NCBI RefSeq assembly: GCF_040115645.1
Contig: NC_089556.1
Coordinates: 2,790,001-2,854,000 of the forward strand
DNA from: Euwallacea fornicatus
Lineage: Eukaryota > Arthropoda > Insecta > Coleoptera > Curculionidae
DNA: 64,000 bases
Direction: 5' to 3'
This document shows positions 49,101-60,468 of this stretch, one piece after another. The notes beneath the pieces are model-generated. The model was not told where the DNA came from. It ran no database searches and was given only the letters and a program-made list of their open reading frames with translations. The translations under genes were made by a program, and so were the position numbers. The first letter of the stretch is position 1, and each line of letters starts with the position of its first letter.

Positions 49101-49569
49101 TATAGATCCCCATATATGTATATTATGACGTTTTTGAGTTCTTTGAGAAATTCTAAACATATTTCATGCATATTTTTATTTACTTTTTCGATGGATTTGA
49201 CGAAGGGGGTAATTAGGGAAGCCTGCTGGATCACCTGACCTTACCTTATGGACTTTTTTATGGGTCTATCTGAATCATAAGGCGTACTTAAATAAGTTCA
49301 ATAAATACCTCCTCAAATGATAAGAAAAGTTTTCGAGAAATTTGAATTGCGGCATGTCCATTGTTAGGACGTCAACGAGGCACATTTGGAACATTTAATA
49401 CATTAGATTACAGTAGTTTACATTGTAATTTTTTAATAGTCTTATCGTTATTTCTATTTTTGATGTATTTTTTTCCGACAAATGCTGAATTTACTCATAG
49501 ATATGTTACATGCATTATGTTCAGAATTTCTCAAAGAACTCAGAAACTTAATATATATGGGATTCCATA
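49101..49569. mobile_element. MITE of about 469 bp
   Basis: The left end TATAGATCCCCATATATG and the reverse complement of the right end TATGGAATCCCATATATA begin an inverted repeat. It includes a perfect match of GAGTTCTTTGAGAAATTCT on both arms and nearby ACATATTTCATGCAT against ACATAATGCATGT. Arms are about 85 bases and the centre has no real gene (the 69-codon ORF at 49361 is AT-driven). TA lies at both edges, consistent with a TA target. Class beyond a non-autonomous DNA element is uncertain. Confidence 0.75.
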
Positions 49570-50093
49570 AGAACCAAGCTCGCCCTGATTGAATAATTCG
49601 ACCTTAATAAATTGTCTTGAAATTCCCTCGAAATCATCCTTAATAATGATCCGTAAAATTTTAAAGTTATTCGCGTACTATAGAAGAAAACAGCTTTTGT
49701 AACCATAATTAGATAGATTACGATGCTTTGTGAGGTTCACTTTCAAACTGCAATAAAAGTTTTACGAAGCCAGATGGTTTTTGGACCAAGCCAAGACTAA
49801 ATAGCGCCGTTTAGGGATGCAGAAAGGTGCAGACATTCACCAGATTAAAAAAGGAATTTTAAAGCTTACATGCATTTATTGACCTCTTCAAGACTAGGTA
49901 ATATGCATTGGGTGGATCCTTACAGAAAATCTAATAATTTAACCCTATTTGGACGCCTCTCAGGAAGAATTACTGAACTTATTGGTTTAGCCGAAAGGCA
50001 AATGTTGCATGACTGTGAAGTATTGAGGCATTTTAAAGATTTATAGTGAGAATAGAGCAGATAAACGGGGATTTCGTAGAACAAACTGACGGC

Positions 50094-50155
50094 AAAGCTG
50101 AGGATAAATCGGCGTGATCACGGACAAACATGATCGCGGATTTGTCTTCAGCTTT
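50094..50155. ncRNA. Compact imperfect hairpin, precursor-like
   Basis: The arm AAAGCTGAGGATAAATCGGC continuing GTGATCA pairs with TGATCGCGGATTTGTCTTCA continuing GCTTT across a ten-base loop. The differences are two G-U wobbles, one G-G mismatch and a two-base bulge, so about 24 of 27 positions pair. The size, small loop and few mismatches resemble an insect microRNA precursor, but no known microRNA was recognised. It may instead be a relic of a short palindromic element. Pairing would also form on the minus strand, with the wobbles becoming A-C mismatches, so the plus-strand transcript folds better. Confidence 0.3.
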
Positions 50156-52340
50156 TTATATATCGACTTTGCTTCGTCTCATTTGTGCAACAGCATCAAA
50201 ACTTTCCAGCTACACAACTCCGCGGCAGGGTCATAAATAACCAACTTCTTAGAGTTCCATTAGAACCCCGCAAGTTTCCGTTTAACAAATGTGTGTTGCC
50301 CAGACTAATAGTTCCATGAAATAAAAATCCAATGACAAATACACGGTGTATTACATTTGTTATTAAGTTCATAAAACGTAATGCGATTCGTAACGGTCCA
50401 AGGCGAATAGTTGAGGTTTCCACTGCAATCCGCGGACAAGCTGACCACGATTAAAAAAATTCGTTATGAGTCTAGTTTATTGCGACTGTTAATAATTGTT
50501 GTTATGAAACGAAAGGCGAAAGCTCCATAAAGCTCGTTAAATGTTATTAAAGTACTTTCCTTATCGTAGAATATGCCTTTCAAAGGACAACATTTGCTTA
50601 GGTAGGTACTGCTGGTAATCAATCTTCTGGGAAATATTTGACTTGCCATTGAGGGTTTAAACCTCTTTCCTGATTACTGATATTGGATTGAAAATTGATG
50701 CATGTTTCTAGGCAATAAAACCCAAAAATTGTCTGATATTTCCATTAGCCTTTTATTGAATAACATACTGGGATTACAAAGGTCAAAAAATACCATGCAC
50801 ATCGGCAATTTGCAATACAGATTTATCGACAAAAAAATCCAATCACAATACCAATATTAAAAATACTTCTGATTTCTGCTTTCCATCAGGAGTAGCTTGT
50901 TGGTTCGTATTTAAGATCTTAATCGAATCCATAATGGGCCCTCAAAAAAAGGTCTCCGATCGATATAGCCCGACAGGAAAATCAAAATTAAAACGAATAG
51001 ACGCCGAATGTAATTTTTATTCTTTCCTGAATGTATCTGGAAATTAAATCGTTGCCACTGGCACGAATAACAGGTTTGTGCTTGGTCCGGATTTATTTCA
51101 AAATCTCAGCCCTTTTTGGATAGGAGTTTATGGTTTATATGATGGATTGGTTCTGTGTTGGTAACCGAATGGGCTGGACAAAGTTACCTAAAATATGCTA
51201 CTTTTAGACGATGAAAATTAATTAAGTACAGACCGAATTCAACCTTCAAGAGCTGTATAAAAAATTTTTTTAATCGTTTTCGTTTTTTTATCATCATTTT
51301 CTTTATCAATTCAAATTCAATGGGAAAATCAGTGCGGTAAAGAGTTTCCTTGTAGCATTTGAACGCGCATTTTTAAATTAAACCATTGAATCATTTTAAA
51401 AAAAACTGCAAGATTTCGATTGGAATTTCTGGAAACTTCAAAACCAAATCTGAAAGTTCGCGAATCAGTACCGGAAAAACAATCGATTACTGATTCTTTG
51501 TACTATGGGAACTCAATGAAATATCGACTCTCCTCAACCCACCCAGACAATCCATCTTTTTTTTATTATTTTGTAGATCTCGGAATTAAGGGGTCTCAAG
51601 TGGATTAAGACAAACATGCGGCACAACAGTTTATATTCAGTCAGGTCCTTTCCAATCTATTTTATTTCATTTCGTATTACAATTGACCAGACAGTAAAAC
51701 TGCAGTGATAGAATCGCGAATGTGGCTAAAAATAAATCATCTGGTGACAAGAACTGATTTTATCCATTATCAACGATGGAAGCTAAAAATCGGACTAAAC
51801 GATTCTGAAATTAAGTAAACAACGAGTGAGTCACTCAGCACTCACATTATTCTCAGTCATTGCTATTTTTTACTAAAAAATCCGAAAGTCTCCAAACGAA
51901 CCTAAAAAGGGATGAAAACTTAATGAAGGTATATATAATCTATATCAATACTATCAAAGTTCATCAACAATTCTTACTATCGATCTAAGCCATTCAATAA
52001 CGGATTCCCAGGTGAGAAGTCAGAGACGTACTAAATTAATTTGCAAATTTGGAAGAAAGAAGTGATCCAAAACTGGACTTTTTTTCACCGCTGTTAGGGA
52101 TACACATACCTTCATCTTTAATAAATTTTATAAACCAAATTTTGCAATCGCATTACAAAGTCGAAATTCAACATGTTCAAAACCGCAAACCAGTGTGAAA
52201 AAACTGCAATTTCCAGATCTATTCTTTAAAAGCTTTTTGTTGTTTTTCAATTTGGGCCTATTATTACTTAGACACATCTACAGCGCTGACGATTATTTAG
52301 GGGCACATACAGGGTTTACCGGACCATCATGCAGATGTTT

Positions 52341-52442
52341 CAGGGTGTACTCGGCAAAAATCGTAGATCTTTTCATTCGGGGCCGTATGTTTTCCTAGGG
52401 CACGTGCGAGTTTTTGCTTCGTAACTTTTTTTTGGAACACTG
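52341..52442. repeat. Possible short MITE with CAGGGTGT-like ends
   Basis: CAGGGTGTACTCGGCAAAAA on the left and, from the right end, CAGTGTTCCAAAAAAAAGTT form a weak inverted repeat bounded by TA on the right. The interior contains AGGGCACGTGCGAG. The left boundary lacks a TA. It resembles the ends of common insect MITEs ending in CAGGGTGTTCC, but the match is loose. Confidence 0.35.
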
Positions 52443-54657
52443 TACGAATTCTGATTTCACATTTAAATTCCTTTTTTCTTTATTTAACTCGTTGATCTCT
52501 CGCATTGTTCTCGTATTCTTCACCATTTACGAAAAATTTGCATAAATAGCTGCCGATGAATTTTAAGGAAGGAGTAAAGAAGCAAGGGAAAATCTGAAGC
52601 TTTCCTTAATAATAAATCATGTGTACTAAAATGGAGGAGTACGAGTAAAAGTGAGTATAAATAAAAACAAAAAATTTTACCACCATGGGTATGTTAGCAT
52701 TTTCTTCTTGTTTTATGCAATACTGCCACCCACTGAAATATCTGCATGATGATCTGTTGTATCCTGTATAGCCCGAGGTCCTAAAACCATTTTCAACTTA
52801 TATGAAATAGCTGCGGATTTAGAGCCTTAATAAAAATATTTATAAGGTTAGAACAGAGAATTTGAAATCCAAAAAATCTTCGGATTTATATGCAAGACGC
52901 TATAACTCGAAATTGCCTATTTAGCGCCGACTGCGTTGAAGACGTTTTAAATTTTGATGGTTAAATCTTTTTTCGGTCTCTGCTTGCACGGGTACACCCC
53001 CTTTTTCTCTCTGGATCCGGATCTGCGAAACATTTTATTAGCAGCCGAAGGCATTGACATAATTCACTTCTTTAAAATTTAAAACTTTAGTTCAATGTTC
53101 AAGTTAGAACTGTCGCTATGCGAGCACACCTCGTCATGATGAAATATTCAAGTCGATAATTCACAAAACTTGCCGTGAGTTGAATTATTCACCCAAAACA
53201 CCAGCATTACGGTATGTCTCAGCGAAATTTATAACGTTAACATATGTGAGAAGTGCAATGAAGTTGCACTATTATGTGCAGAGTTAATCTGAAGGGAGTC
53301 GCTCATTCGGTACATAATGCACTCAAGTGGCTGTAAAGGCAACTCCTTCAACTCGTATATGCCGTATTCATCCTGGGTATAATCCGATTTAATCTTAGCA
53401 AGTTCCTTTGTTCGGATGTTCCAGGATCGAATCAAAAATTGAAAAATTACGTTTTTTTTTTCCAGGGCATTAATGCCGAATATAATCCGTAGAGTGAAGC
53501 GCGGGACTGCCAATAATTAAAATTCCCATATTCCCAAAAGCCCATCACGCTTCAATCCAGATTTACCGGCCTGCTGAATAATCTCCTCTCGTCTATTAGA
53601 AATTTCCATGCGCTTCATATAAAGTTATAGCACCAAAAACAAGGCAAATACTGGAAATGAACATTCTTCGGCGAAACCTGAGAGTGGCATGTTGTTTTTG
53701 GCTCATCATCAGCGCTAGCTTCGCCGAAGGTAATAAATAATAACCGTGAAACTAAGGGTAGTTTGGGATAATATCCGCAAATATAATTGTTGTTTGCTCT
53801 GCTTTCTGCATCTAGTTAAGCGAGATAAATTTGAGAGGGCCAAAAATGATATTTGCGACAGACGTTTTAACTCTAAAACGGTAGAATGGAAACGTGTAAT
53901 AAAATATACTAAACTTTTTGGCCGTAGTGAACACAAAAACGTGATTTGCATTCGCACTCGTCACAACGTGCAATATTTACCAGAAAAGAAAAGGGGAAAA
54001 CGGCAGCAGTTGAATATGGAACTGGAAATTCGAGCGGTTTAAATATTTATGCAAAATGTACTTTATAATAATGCCCTACGAAGCGAGGAAGAGTTCTCAT
54101 TTTGAATGCATAGATATTTTCCAAGGTATTTTTCGAAGTGTGTATGTCATTCTTCTTCTATCCCTTTGAACCATTTTGCCGGTCGCATTCCATCATATTT
54201 CATGCAGTTGTTATAAGGAGTCTCAAACAGAATATCGAACATATATCTCACTCGCATCTTCGATTCGCAAAGAAACTCATCCCTTGATAACATGGCAATA
54301 GCAGTTAATAAAACTTGACTACCTTGTTACCCATAGCTTTGAAAGTATCGAGTTAACCTAAGTACGCTGTAAAGAAGTTTATGTAATAAAATTGAGAAAT
54401 AATGACGAACAACTTTGCAGAGTCTCGGCAAACTTCTTCATTATAAAGTTTCCAAAGGACGAGCGTTTGTAATGTGGTATATAAATTACAAAATGCGAAC
54501 ACTTAAAACTATATCTACCGATGATTGCCGCGGAGTTTCGGGAATCAATAACTATACCAAACTAATACGATTCAGTAAAAAGGACATTAAAACACTATTA
54601 AGAACCATTTTTCATGTGTGCATACGTATCTTACGACAAACTTTCAACTAAATTCAG

Positions 54658-54837
54658 GCCACATGAGGCTATACAAACGCGACACGCGACGCTACAGGAA
54701 ACAGAAGAAACGCAAGTACGTAAGCATGTAAAATACGAGTTGGAAGAGGAGAGACCGACGCTATCACCGCGCGAAAGAGAGAGAAGGAAAATGGTCCGGA
54801 TGCTGATGGGCGAGCCAACTTGGGCCGCCATTGCGAG
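54658..54837 (+). CDS. Candidate internal coding exon of an unrecognised gene
   Basis: An acceptor CTTTCAACTAAATTCAG ends at 54657. From 54658 the frame (one base, then CCA CAT GAG) stays open through a charged, protein-like stretch: ETEETQVRKHVKYELEEE, then LSPRERERRKMVRMLMGEPT and WAAIAR. A donor GAG|GTCAGG follows 54837, giving 180 nt, a multiple of three with phase 1 at both ends, as in a cassette exon. GC and CpG content rise sharply inside these limits, unlike flanking DNA, and the opposite-strand frames look less like protein. The sequence suggests a charged cytoplasmic or coiled-coil segment. No family was recognised. The alternative donor TCAG|GTAGCG gives 185 nt. No partner exon is visible, so neighbours may lie outside the window. 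Confidence 0.45.
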
Positions 54838-55077
54838 GTCAGGTAGCGGTTTTCTTCACTGCAGGCCTTGGTCATGGGTTGGCCTGGCACGCTGGGTTTA
54901 GATAGTTTTTCTTCGGTTTTCAGTTAGGCTTGTGCATACGCAATGGGTGTGGATTAAACTGATTCGATATACGTATATACAGCACGTTCCAGTCGAATCA
55001 CTCCGCCGGGAAAATTAATTGAGAAAAACGACCTAAAGGAACAAAATTTTGGAAAATATTGCATATTTCTCAACGTA

Positions 55078-56641
55078 AAGTCGGTCACGAAAGTATTCGA
55101 ACGAAACCGATAAGAATGTAATATTGCTATTTACTCAACATATGGTAAATTAAATTATATTATCAAGAAGAGAATCTACATAAATAAATAGCTACTAAAA
55201 AAAATAACAAACATCATCCTGTTTAAAAAGTATTTGAAACATTCTTTACATTGATCCACAAAAGTATTCGTAAACTTCAAAAAGGAAAAAAATACGAACT
55301 ATAAATAATATTTTAAACTAAAATGTACAAGAACTTGTCACTTAACATTGTAAATAGCTAAATACGGTTCACCGCCATTGATTATTGTTAATAAAAATGG
55401 CAAGGAAAAGAAGTACAAAAACAATTCGCGAACGAGAATTAATACTAAACTGCCACAACGAAGGTGAAAAACGTTCAGAAATTGCTCGTTCGTTAAATAA
55501 GAGTAAAACAACTATCCGGTGCATTAAAAAAATAGAACACAGGGAAATATCATCAATAAATGTCGATCTGGAACATCAAAGAAATTGATAAAACGTGAAG
55601 AATCTATGGTTTTACGTGAAAATGTAAGAAATCGTTTTATTTCAACACCAAAATTAGCGGGATATGTTTTAACCCGATTTGGAAAAGAAATGCATCCTGA
55701 ATTATATAGATGTTTTTTTTAAAGCAATGACATACATGGACGAGTTCCTAGAAAGAATCCATGTATCAGCTAGAAAATCCGAAAAAAGTTTCAACTTTGC
55801 AAAACAATACATAAGTAACGATAATACATTTTGAGATGAAGTACTTTTCCCTGATGAAAGTAAATACGTTTTTGGCAGTGATGAACACCAAAAAGTGTAG
55901 AGAAAAAATAATACAGAATTGGATCCTAGAAACTTAAGTGGAAACATGGCTGTGGTTCAGTGATGGTGTAGGGATGTATGACAGCAAATGGGGTTGGAAA
56001 CCTTGTCTTCATAGACGGAATTATGGATAAATATTTGCAAATTAAAAAAAATAATTTTTAAAAAATGTAAAAAAATTGCCAAGACATCGTTGGTTCCAAA
56101 CAAGACAATGATCCAAAGCACACAGCCCGTGTAGTGAAAACTTTGTTGATTTATAATAACCCTCACTTAGTACCAACTCCACAACAAAGTCCGGATATAA
56201 ATCTCATCGAACATTTGTGAGATGAAGTCGAGAAAAGTCTAAGAACCCACCGGATCACCTCTAAGAACAGTTTAGTCCAATATATCTTGGAGTCCTGGAA
56301 TTCTATTGGTGCCAAAGCGACACAAAATTTAGTACATTTCATGCCACGACGTCTCAAAGCGGTAATCGAGGCAAAAGGGCCCAACCAAATAATAAAACTC
56401 TGAAAATACATTTACTTTTATTATGTTCGAATACTTTTGTGGGTTATATTTTATGATTTGCGTAGAAATATGGTTTATATTGGTTGCATCTAATTAATTT
56501 AAATTTTATTTTTATCTAATTTAATAAAATTTTTTGTACTTTCATAAAATATAAAATATCTTGTTTTTTGTGATGTAAAAGAATAACAAAGGATTTTACT
56601 TCAAAAACTTAACATCATCCGAATACTTTTGTAACTGACTG
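55078..56641 (+). mobile_element. Tc1-like transposon relic with IR/DR ends, nested in a mariner
   Basis: The ends are AAGTCGGTCACGAAAGTATT at 55078 and, from the other strand, CAGTCAGTTACAAAAGTATT ending at 56641, each with TA outside. Inner copies of the same word (ATCCACAAAAGTATTCG near 55254, and TCGAATACTTTTGTGGG near 56425) lie about 180-215 bases inside each end, giving the four-site IR/DR structure of Tc1 elements. The 1,564-bp element carries a plus-strand transposase relic and sits inside the last codons of a minus-strand mariner transposase, so it is the younger of the two. Confidence 0.92.
55397..56403 (+). pseudogene. Tc1-family transposase, inactivated (DD34E type)
   Basis: From ATG 55397, MARKRSTKTIRERELIL and EIARSLNKSKTTIRCIKK form the first helix-turn-helix. 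A frameshift follows, then KREESMVLRENVRNRFISTP. The first catalytic block DEVLFPDESKYVFGSDE keeps its Asp. Later QDNDPKHTARVVK and SPDINLIEHL keep the second Asp and the Glu with 34 residues between. The C-terminal tail (ESWNSIGAKATQN, PRRLKAVIEAKG) ends at TGA 56401-56403. About 335 codons is normal. Lesions include stops at positions where relatives have Trp (before DEV, after KV and after EHL), plus frameshifts near 55.56 and 55.95 kb. Catalytic residues survive but the frame does not. Confidence 0.9.
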
Positions 56642-57723
56642 TAGTCTTCTTTGATATTAACACACTTTTCCCAGCGGTTCTATGGCCTGTTTAAAGCTGA
56701 AAGCTTCGAATGTTCCAAAATAGGCATCAACCTCGGACTCCACCTCTTCATTATTGGCAAATCGCTTTCAATCGAGCCATTTTTTCAAGCTTAGAAATGA
56801 AAAATAATCTGAGGGGGCTAAATCCGGCGAATAGGGTGGATGAAGAAGTTCGAAACCAATTTTGGCAATCGCGATAACGGATGTATGGACCGGTGCGTGG
56901 TCCTGACGAAACAATGCTTTCTTTTTCGTCAAATGCGATCTCTTTTTAGATGTTCAATAAAAATTATTCCACGTGCAGCCAAAAAAAACTGACGCCGTTA
57001 TCTTTCCCGCAGATGGAACACGTTTGTTGGAGCCGATTCTCCCTTATGAGTCCATTGTTTTGACTGCTTTTTCGTCTCAGGTGTGAAATGATGAACCCAC
57101 GTATCATGCATGGTGATGAATCGACGCAAAAACTCGACTTTATTGCTGCGACACTTTGCCAAACACTCCCCTGAGACATCTTTACGACGCAGTTTTTGTT
57201 CAATTGCAAGCAATCGCGGCATCCATCTTGTACAATGCTTTCTTGTATAAAATTTATCGGTCAAAATGTGATGTCAAGTACTTTTTGAAATGCCCATCAT
57301 GTCTGCTAAATAGCGCAATTTTAGCCGATGGTCTTCCAGAAAAGTTTGTGGATTTTCACCACGGTATCTGGAGTGGTCAGATCTGGAGCGTCGCTGGGTC
57401 GACCACTGCGCAGTTCGCCTTGGCAGCTCGTACGAAAGCGTTGAAACCCTACCACCCAACATTTCACAGTTACTAACGAAAGATCAGATTGTCCCACAGC
57501 AGAATCTAAATCCGCTTTGTTGTTGGATGGACTAAGGCCTTTCAAATGAAAGTATTGAATCACACATCGATGCCCAATTTTGTTCGTGTTCGCAAAATCT
57601 CTAAAACTAGAAAATCGAACCTTCAAACTTTAGAGATAAACTTTTTAAAGTTAGGACTCGGTAATATTTAATAAAAAAAACACGATCTATATGTCGGGTC
57701 AGGTACGTCTGGGACTACCCTCG

Positions 57724-59073
57724 TAACATCAGCCCGTATAATTAGAGAAACATGTACTTTTACTAACAGTGACGCTTCAACAATGAAGTTGACGTAGGTT
57801 GTGTAAAACGTGAACTTTCAAGAATTTCAGATTTCCGGCGACACTCTAAAATAGGTTTTCATGGCCCTGTTAATGTCCGTGAAACTCAGTAATGCGAATA
57901 TTTATACTATATTAATTGGCATTAATGTTAAGTGTATATAAAATATAGTGTATTACGCAACGGGTGTGACTGTACGGTACCCACACGCCTTAGTTCCTCA
58001 TGTAAATGGAAACTAATTTACTGCCCTGAACGACTACTAATCTGAATTAGCCGTGAGAAAATTCGAAAGTGTTAAACACTTCTGGTGCCTTTAGTTAGTC
58101 AATCGTTAGTCAGTGTTCAAATATAACAGTTTTTCCGGGAGACGTTCCATTTTCCATACAGTTTTTGCCATTCTCGCGCCTTTCGTTGATCAGGGAATCA
58201 TGACAGAGTATTACTCAGTTAAGCTCAGGCCTGACAAGAAACCCTAATAAAATGATTTATTTTCAAAGGGGACATCTTTTCCATACTATTGGGCTCGATC
58301 ACTGTCATATTCATTTCTCTCCACTATTCATGTTAGAAATTGGTTGGATATCTAAGCGAATCTTCAAATTTTATACAAACAACAACCAAATAACTGTGCC
58401 TCATTTCGTTTATTTTCGATCACAAATAGTATTTTTCTTTGCGAATTGGAGAATTAAATCGAAAAACAGTTCCAATTTCTCTCATAGCCCTTCTCAATTA
58501 TTCATCCAAAGAAATTCTTATATCGCAGAATAAACAAAGATCATTTTGGGTTCACTTGTGTCTATTTTTCGTAGCACTTAGATCAGGCACGAATCAAACT
58601 TTAATTCCCACTATCTCGAATCATTTTACTATTTCCCTGGTTAATGTTGCCTTATTCCTTAGCTAAAAAATTAACTAAAGCAAATTCTTAGTACCTTTTT
58701 CGTCAGGATCATTTTGAGGACCATCCAGATTAGCTTTCATTAATAAAACCTTCAGTAAAACGAACTACGAGAAACCATTTGAGATATGGAATATGGGACA
58801 TGTAGAACCGCGAATACGGATTTCTGGCTGTATGAATATTCAAATTTAAGATAAACCTGGAACTTCTTATTTCATCAAGAAACTGGGGAAATTTCTTGGT
58901 CCTGGCAATTCATGTTCCGAATTATTCATGACTGGTAAAAATTTTGCAGTAAAAAAGTAATATGTTTTGTATATATTAGAAATGGGATGTTACATATTTG
59001 AATGTACGTTATTAATGTTTTGCTTTAATTCGTATTTTCATTTCATCGTTTCACTGGGAATTATCTTTCGAAC
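57724..59073. other. No supported gene
   Basis: AT-rich sequence with short overlapping ORFs only. CTGTACGGTACCCACACG near 57969 is locally palindromic but isolated. Confidence 0.5.
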
Positions 59074-59176
59074 GGAGGGGCGAAGTTGGGTCACGGCCCA
59101 GTGTGGTAAGTCAGGCAGAGCGTCAGACTTTTTAAAGCCGGCCCTGCTTCCAAGTAAAATTACCACAACTTCGAAC
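59067..59176. repeat. GC-rich short repeat, copy 1, with 7-bp flanking direct repeats
   Basis: A GC-rich insert (GGAGGGGCGAAG to AAAGCCGGCCCTGC and onward) is bounded by TTCGAAC at 59067-59073 and again at 59170-59176. The modules GGAGGGGC, ACGGCCCA, GGCAGAGC and GCCGGCCCT are shared with the longer copy at 59.6 kb. No strong inverted ends were seen. It is probably a fragment of an interspersed repeat family of unknown class. Confidence 0.45.
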
Positions 59177-59588
59177 TATTGACCCTAAGGATTAGTTCAT
59201 GGACGAATTACTACTTAATTGTTCGCCTATTTTAATTCCCATTCCAATTTCTTCTGCTAAACAATTATATTTCAATAAAACAGATATCTAGAGCACGCAA
59301 TACCCTTATGCCATGTTGTGAATGAATACTTTAAACCGCGAGAGTTGGTTAGAGAACCGTCCCAAAGCATTTCCTTGTTATATCATATCATCATATCAAG
59401 AGCCCTTGTTCAACCACCTGAATTAGATATGTAGCACGTTTCCGTATTGTTTTCATCTAAATTTTCGCATAGAGTACTATCTTTATTGCAATATATTTGC
59501 TATTGGTTACCTTGTAGAATCGATGAAAGAGGTTTCACATACAGAGTTGCAAACGTAGAAGAGAAAGATTTGAGTTGAAGTACTGTTC

Positions 59589-59770
59589 ACCAGGTACACA
59601 CCCGCAGTACTAGCCCGATGGAGGGGCAAGGGTGACCGACGGCCCAAAGCGGCAGAGCAGGAAGGGGAAACTTTCCTGGTCAGCGGTTTTGCTTGTGGGA
59701 AGGGCGACGGTGATTAAAAATTTCGCCCAGGGCGCCAAACTTGCTAAGGCGGGCCCTTCGTACCAGGTAC
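59589..59770. repeat. GC-rich short repeat, copy 2, with 9-bp flanking direct repeats
   Basis: The exact nine-base word ACCAGGTAC occurs at 59589-59597 and 59762-59770 and brackets a 164-bp GC-rich insert with no ORF of interest. The insert contains GGAGGGGCAAGGG, ACGGCCCAAAGCGGCAGAGC and GGGCGCCAAACTTGCTAAGG, partly shared with copy 1 some 500 bases away. A nine-base duplication is the size made by Mutator-like elements and is also possible for a SINE, though no Pol III boxes or poly(A) tail are visible. Confidence 0.5.
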
Positions 59771-60403
59771 CTCACTAAATATATCTTCCAAAGAAATAAA
59801 AACAAGAACTTGGATTTGTTGGGCCGTGTAAGACGTTAAGAAGCTTAGTAGACGTGACAAGTTGATCCAGAAAGAAGATTTTCAATAAACTTCTTTATGA
59901 GAACCTGTTTGATACAGTTTTTACACATATTCCTTGTTACTATATATAGGAATAGAATTAGTCATAAGCTCCTTAACTCGCCTCCATACTGAAAATATCT
60001 TCTCAGTTTGTCTGCGAGCTGTACATTAACAAATACCTTAATGCTCATTACTGGTGACACGAAACTTTGTCAAACACGTAAATTTTGAATGCAAAATGTC
60101 GTTTTTGTGGTAAAATTATTACTTAAGGAAGATTTTGAGTTTCATTTGATGTTTTGTGTGAGAAATGCTTGTTAGTGAATAAAAGGTCGAATAAAAAGGC
60201 CTGTGAGATTACACGGAATCCATAACTACTTGTCTTTTGAAATGATTCGCTCGATCCTTCTTTCAAATCTACCTGTATGTCTGTTCAGAATAAAGGACAA
60301 TTTTGACTCTTTAATAACACTATCTTTAAATTGCTGTATGGGCACGTTGTCCAAACTACTACATGCCTGTATGCTCGTCATCATCGTCAAAAATATGAAA
60401 TTC

Positions 60404-60407
<4 letters not shown>

Positions 60408-60465
<58 letters not shown>
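60408..60465. repeat. (TA)n microsatellite
   Basis: A perfect TA dinucleotide run of about 57 bases. The overlapping 103-codon ORF with an Ile-Tyr repeat is only its translation. Confidence 0.95.

Positions 60466-60468
<3 letters not shown>

Larger units (their letters stand above)
49570..54657. other. No supported gene; one small possible repeat
   Basis: Apart from the hairpin at 50.1 kb and a possible 100-bp element at 52341-52442, this stretch holds only short ORFs without recognisable domains. At 53666-53675 CTTCGGCGAA faces TTCGCCGAAG at 53720-53729, a ten-base perfect inverted repeat of unknown meaning. Confidence 0.45.
55033..57626 (-). pseudogene. Mariner-family transposase, inactivated and interrupted
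   Basis: Reading on the minus strand from ATG 57626, pieces in several frames show a helix-turn-helix start (RDFANTNKIGHRCVIQYFHL), GRPSDAPDLTTPDTVVKIHK, the VHHILTDKFYTRKHC block and the mariner block FLRRFITMHDTWVHHFTPET followed by KKQSKQWTH. In that block the usual V-D-E-T-W reads M-H-D-T-W, so the catalytic Asp is His. The second block RQDHAPVHTS and the third SPDLAPSDYF keep their Asp, but only 30 residues separate them instead of 34, so four residues are deleted. The C-terminus RWEKCVNIKEDY is split: the Tc1 insertion falls in the Tyr codon, and VEKYAIFSKILFL then TAG follows at 55077-55033 on its other side. Confidence 0.88.
55033..57723 (-). mobile_element. Mariner relic, split by a nested Tc1 insertion
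   Basis: The 5' end (minus strand) has TACGAGGGTAGTCCCAGACG, entering from 57725, as inverted terminus and flanking TA. The coding region runs from 57626 downward. At 56643 it is interrupted by the Tc1 element 55078-56641 and resumes at 55077. The 3' inverted repeat was not found in the DNA below 55033, so that end is deleted or has diverged. The outer limit at 55033 is therefore only the coding end. Confidence 0.8.
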
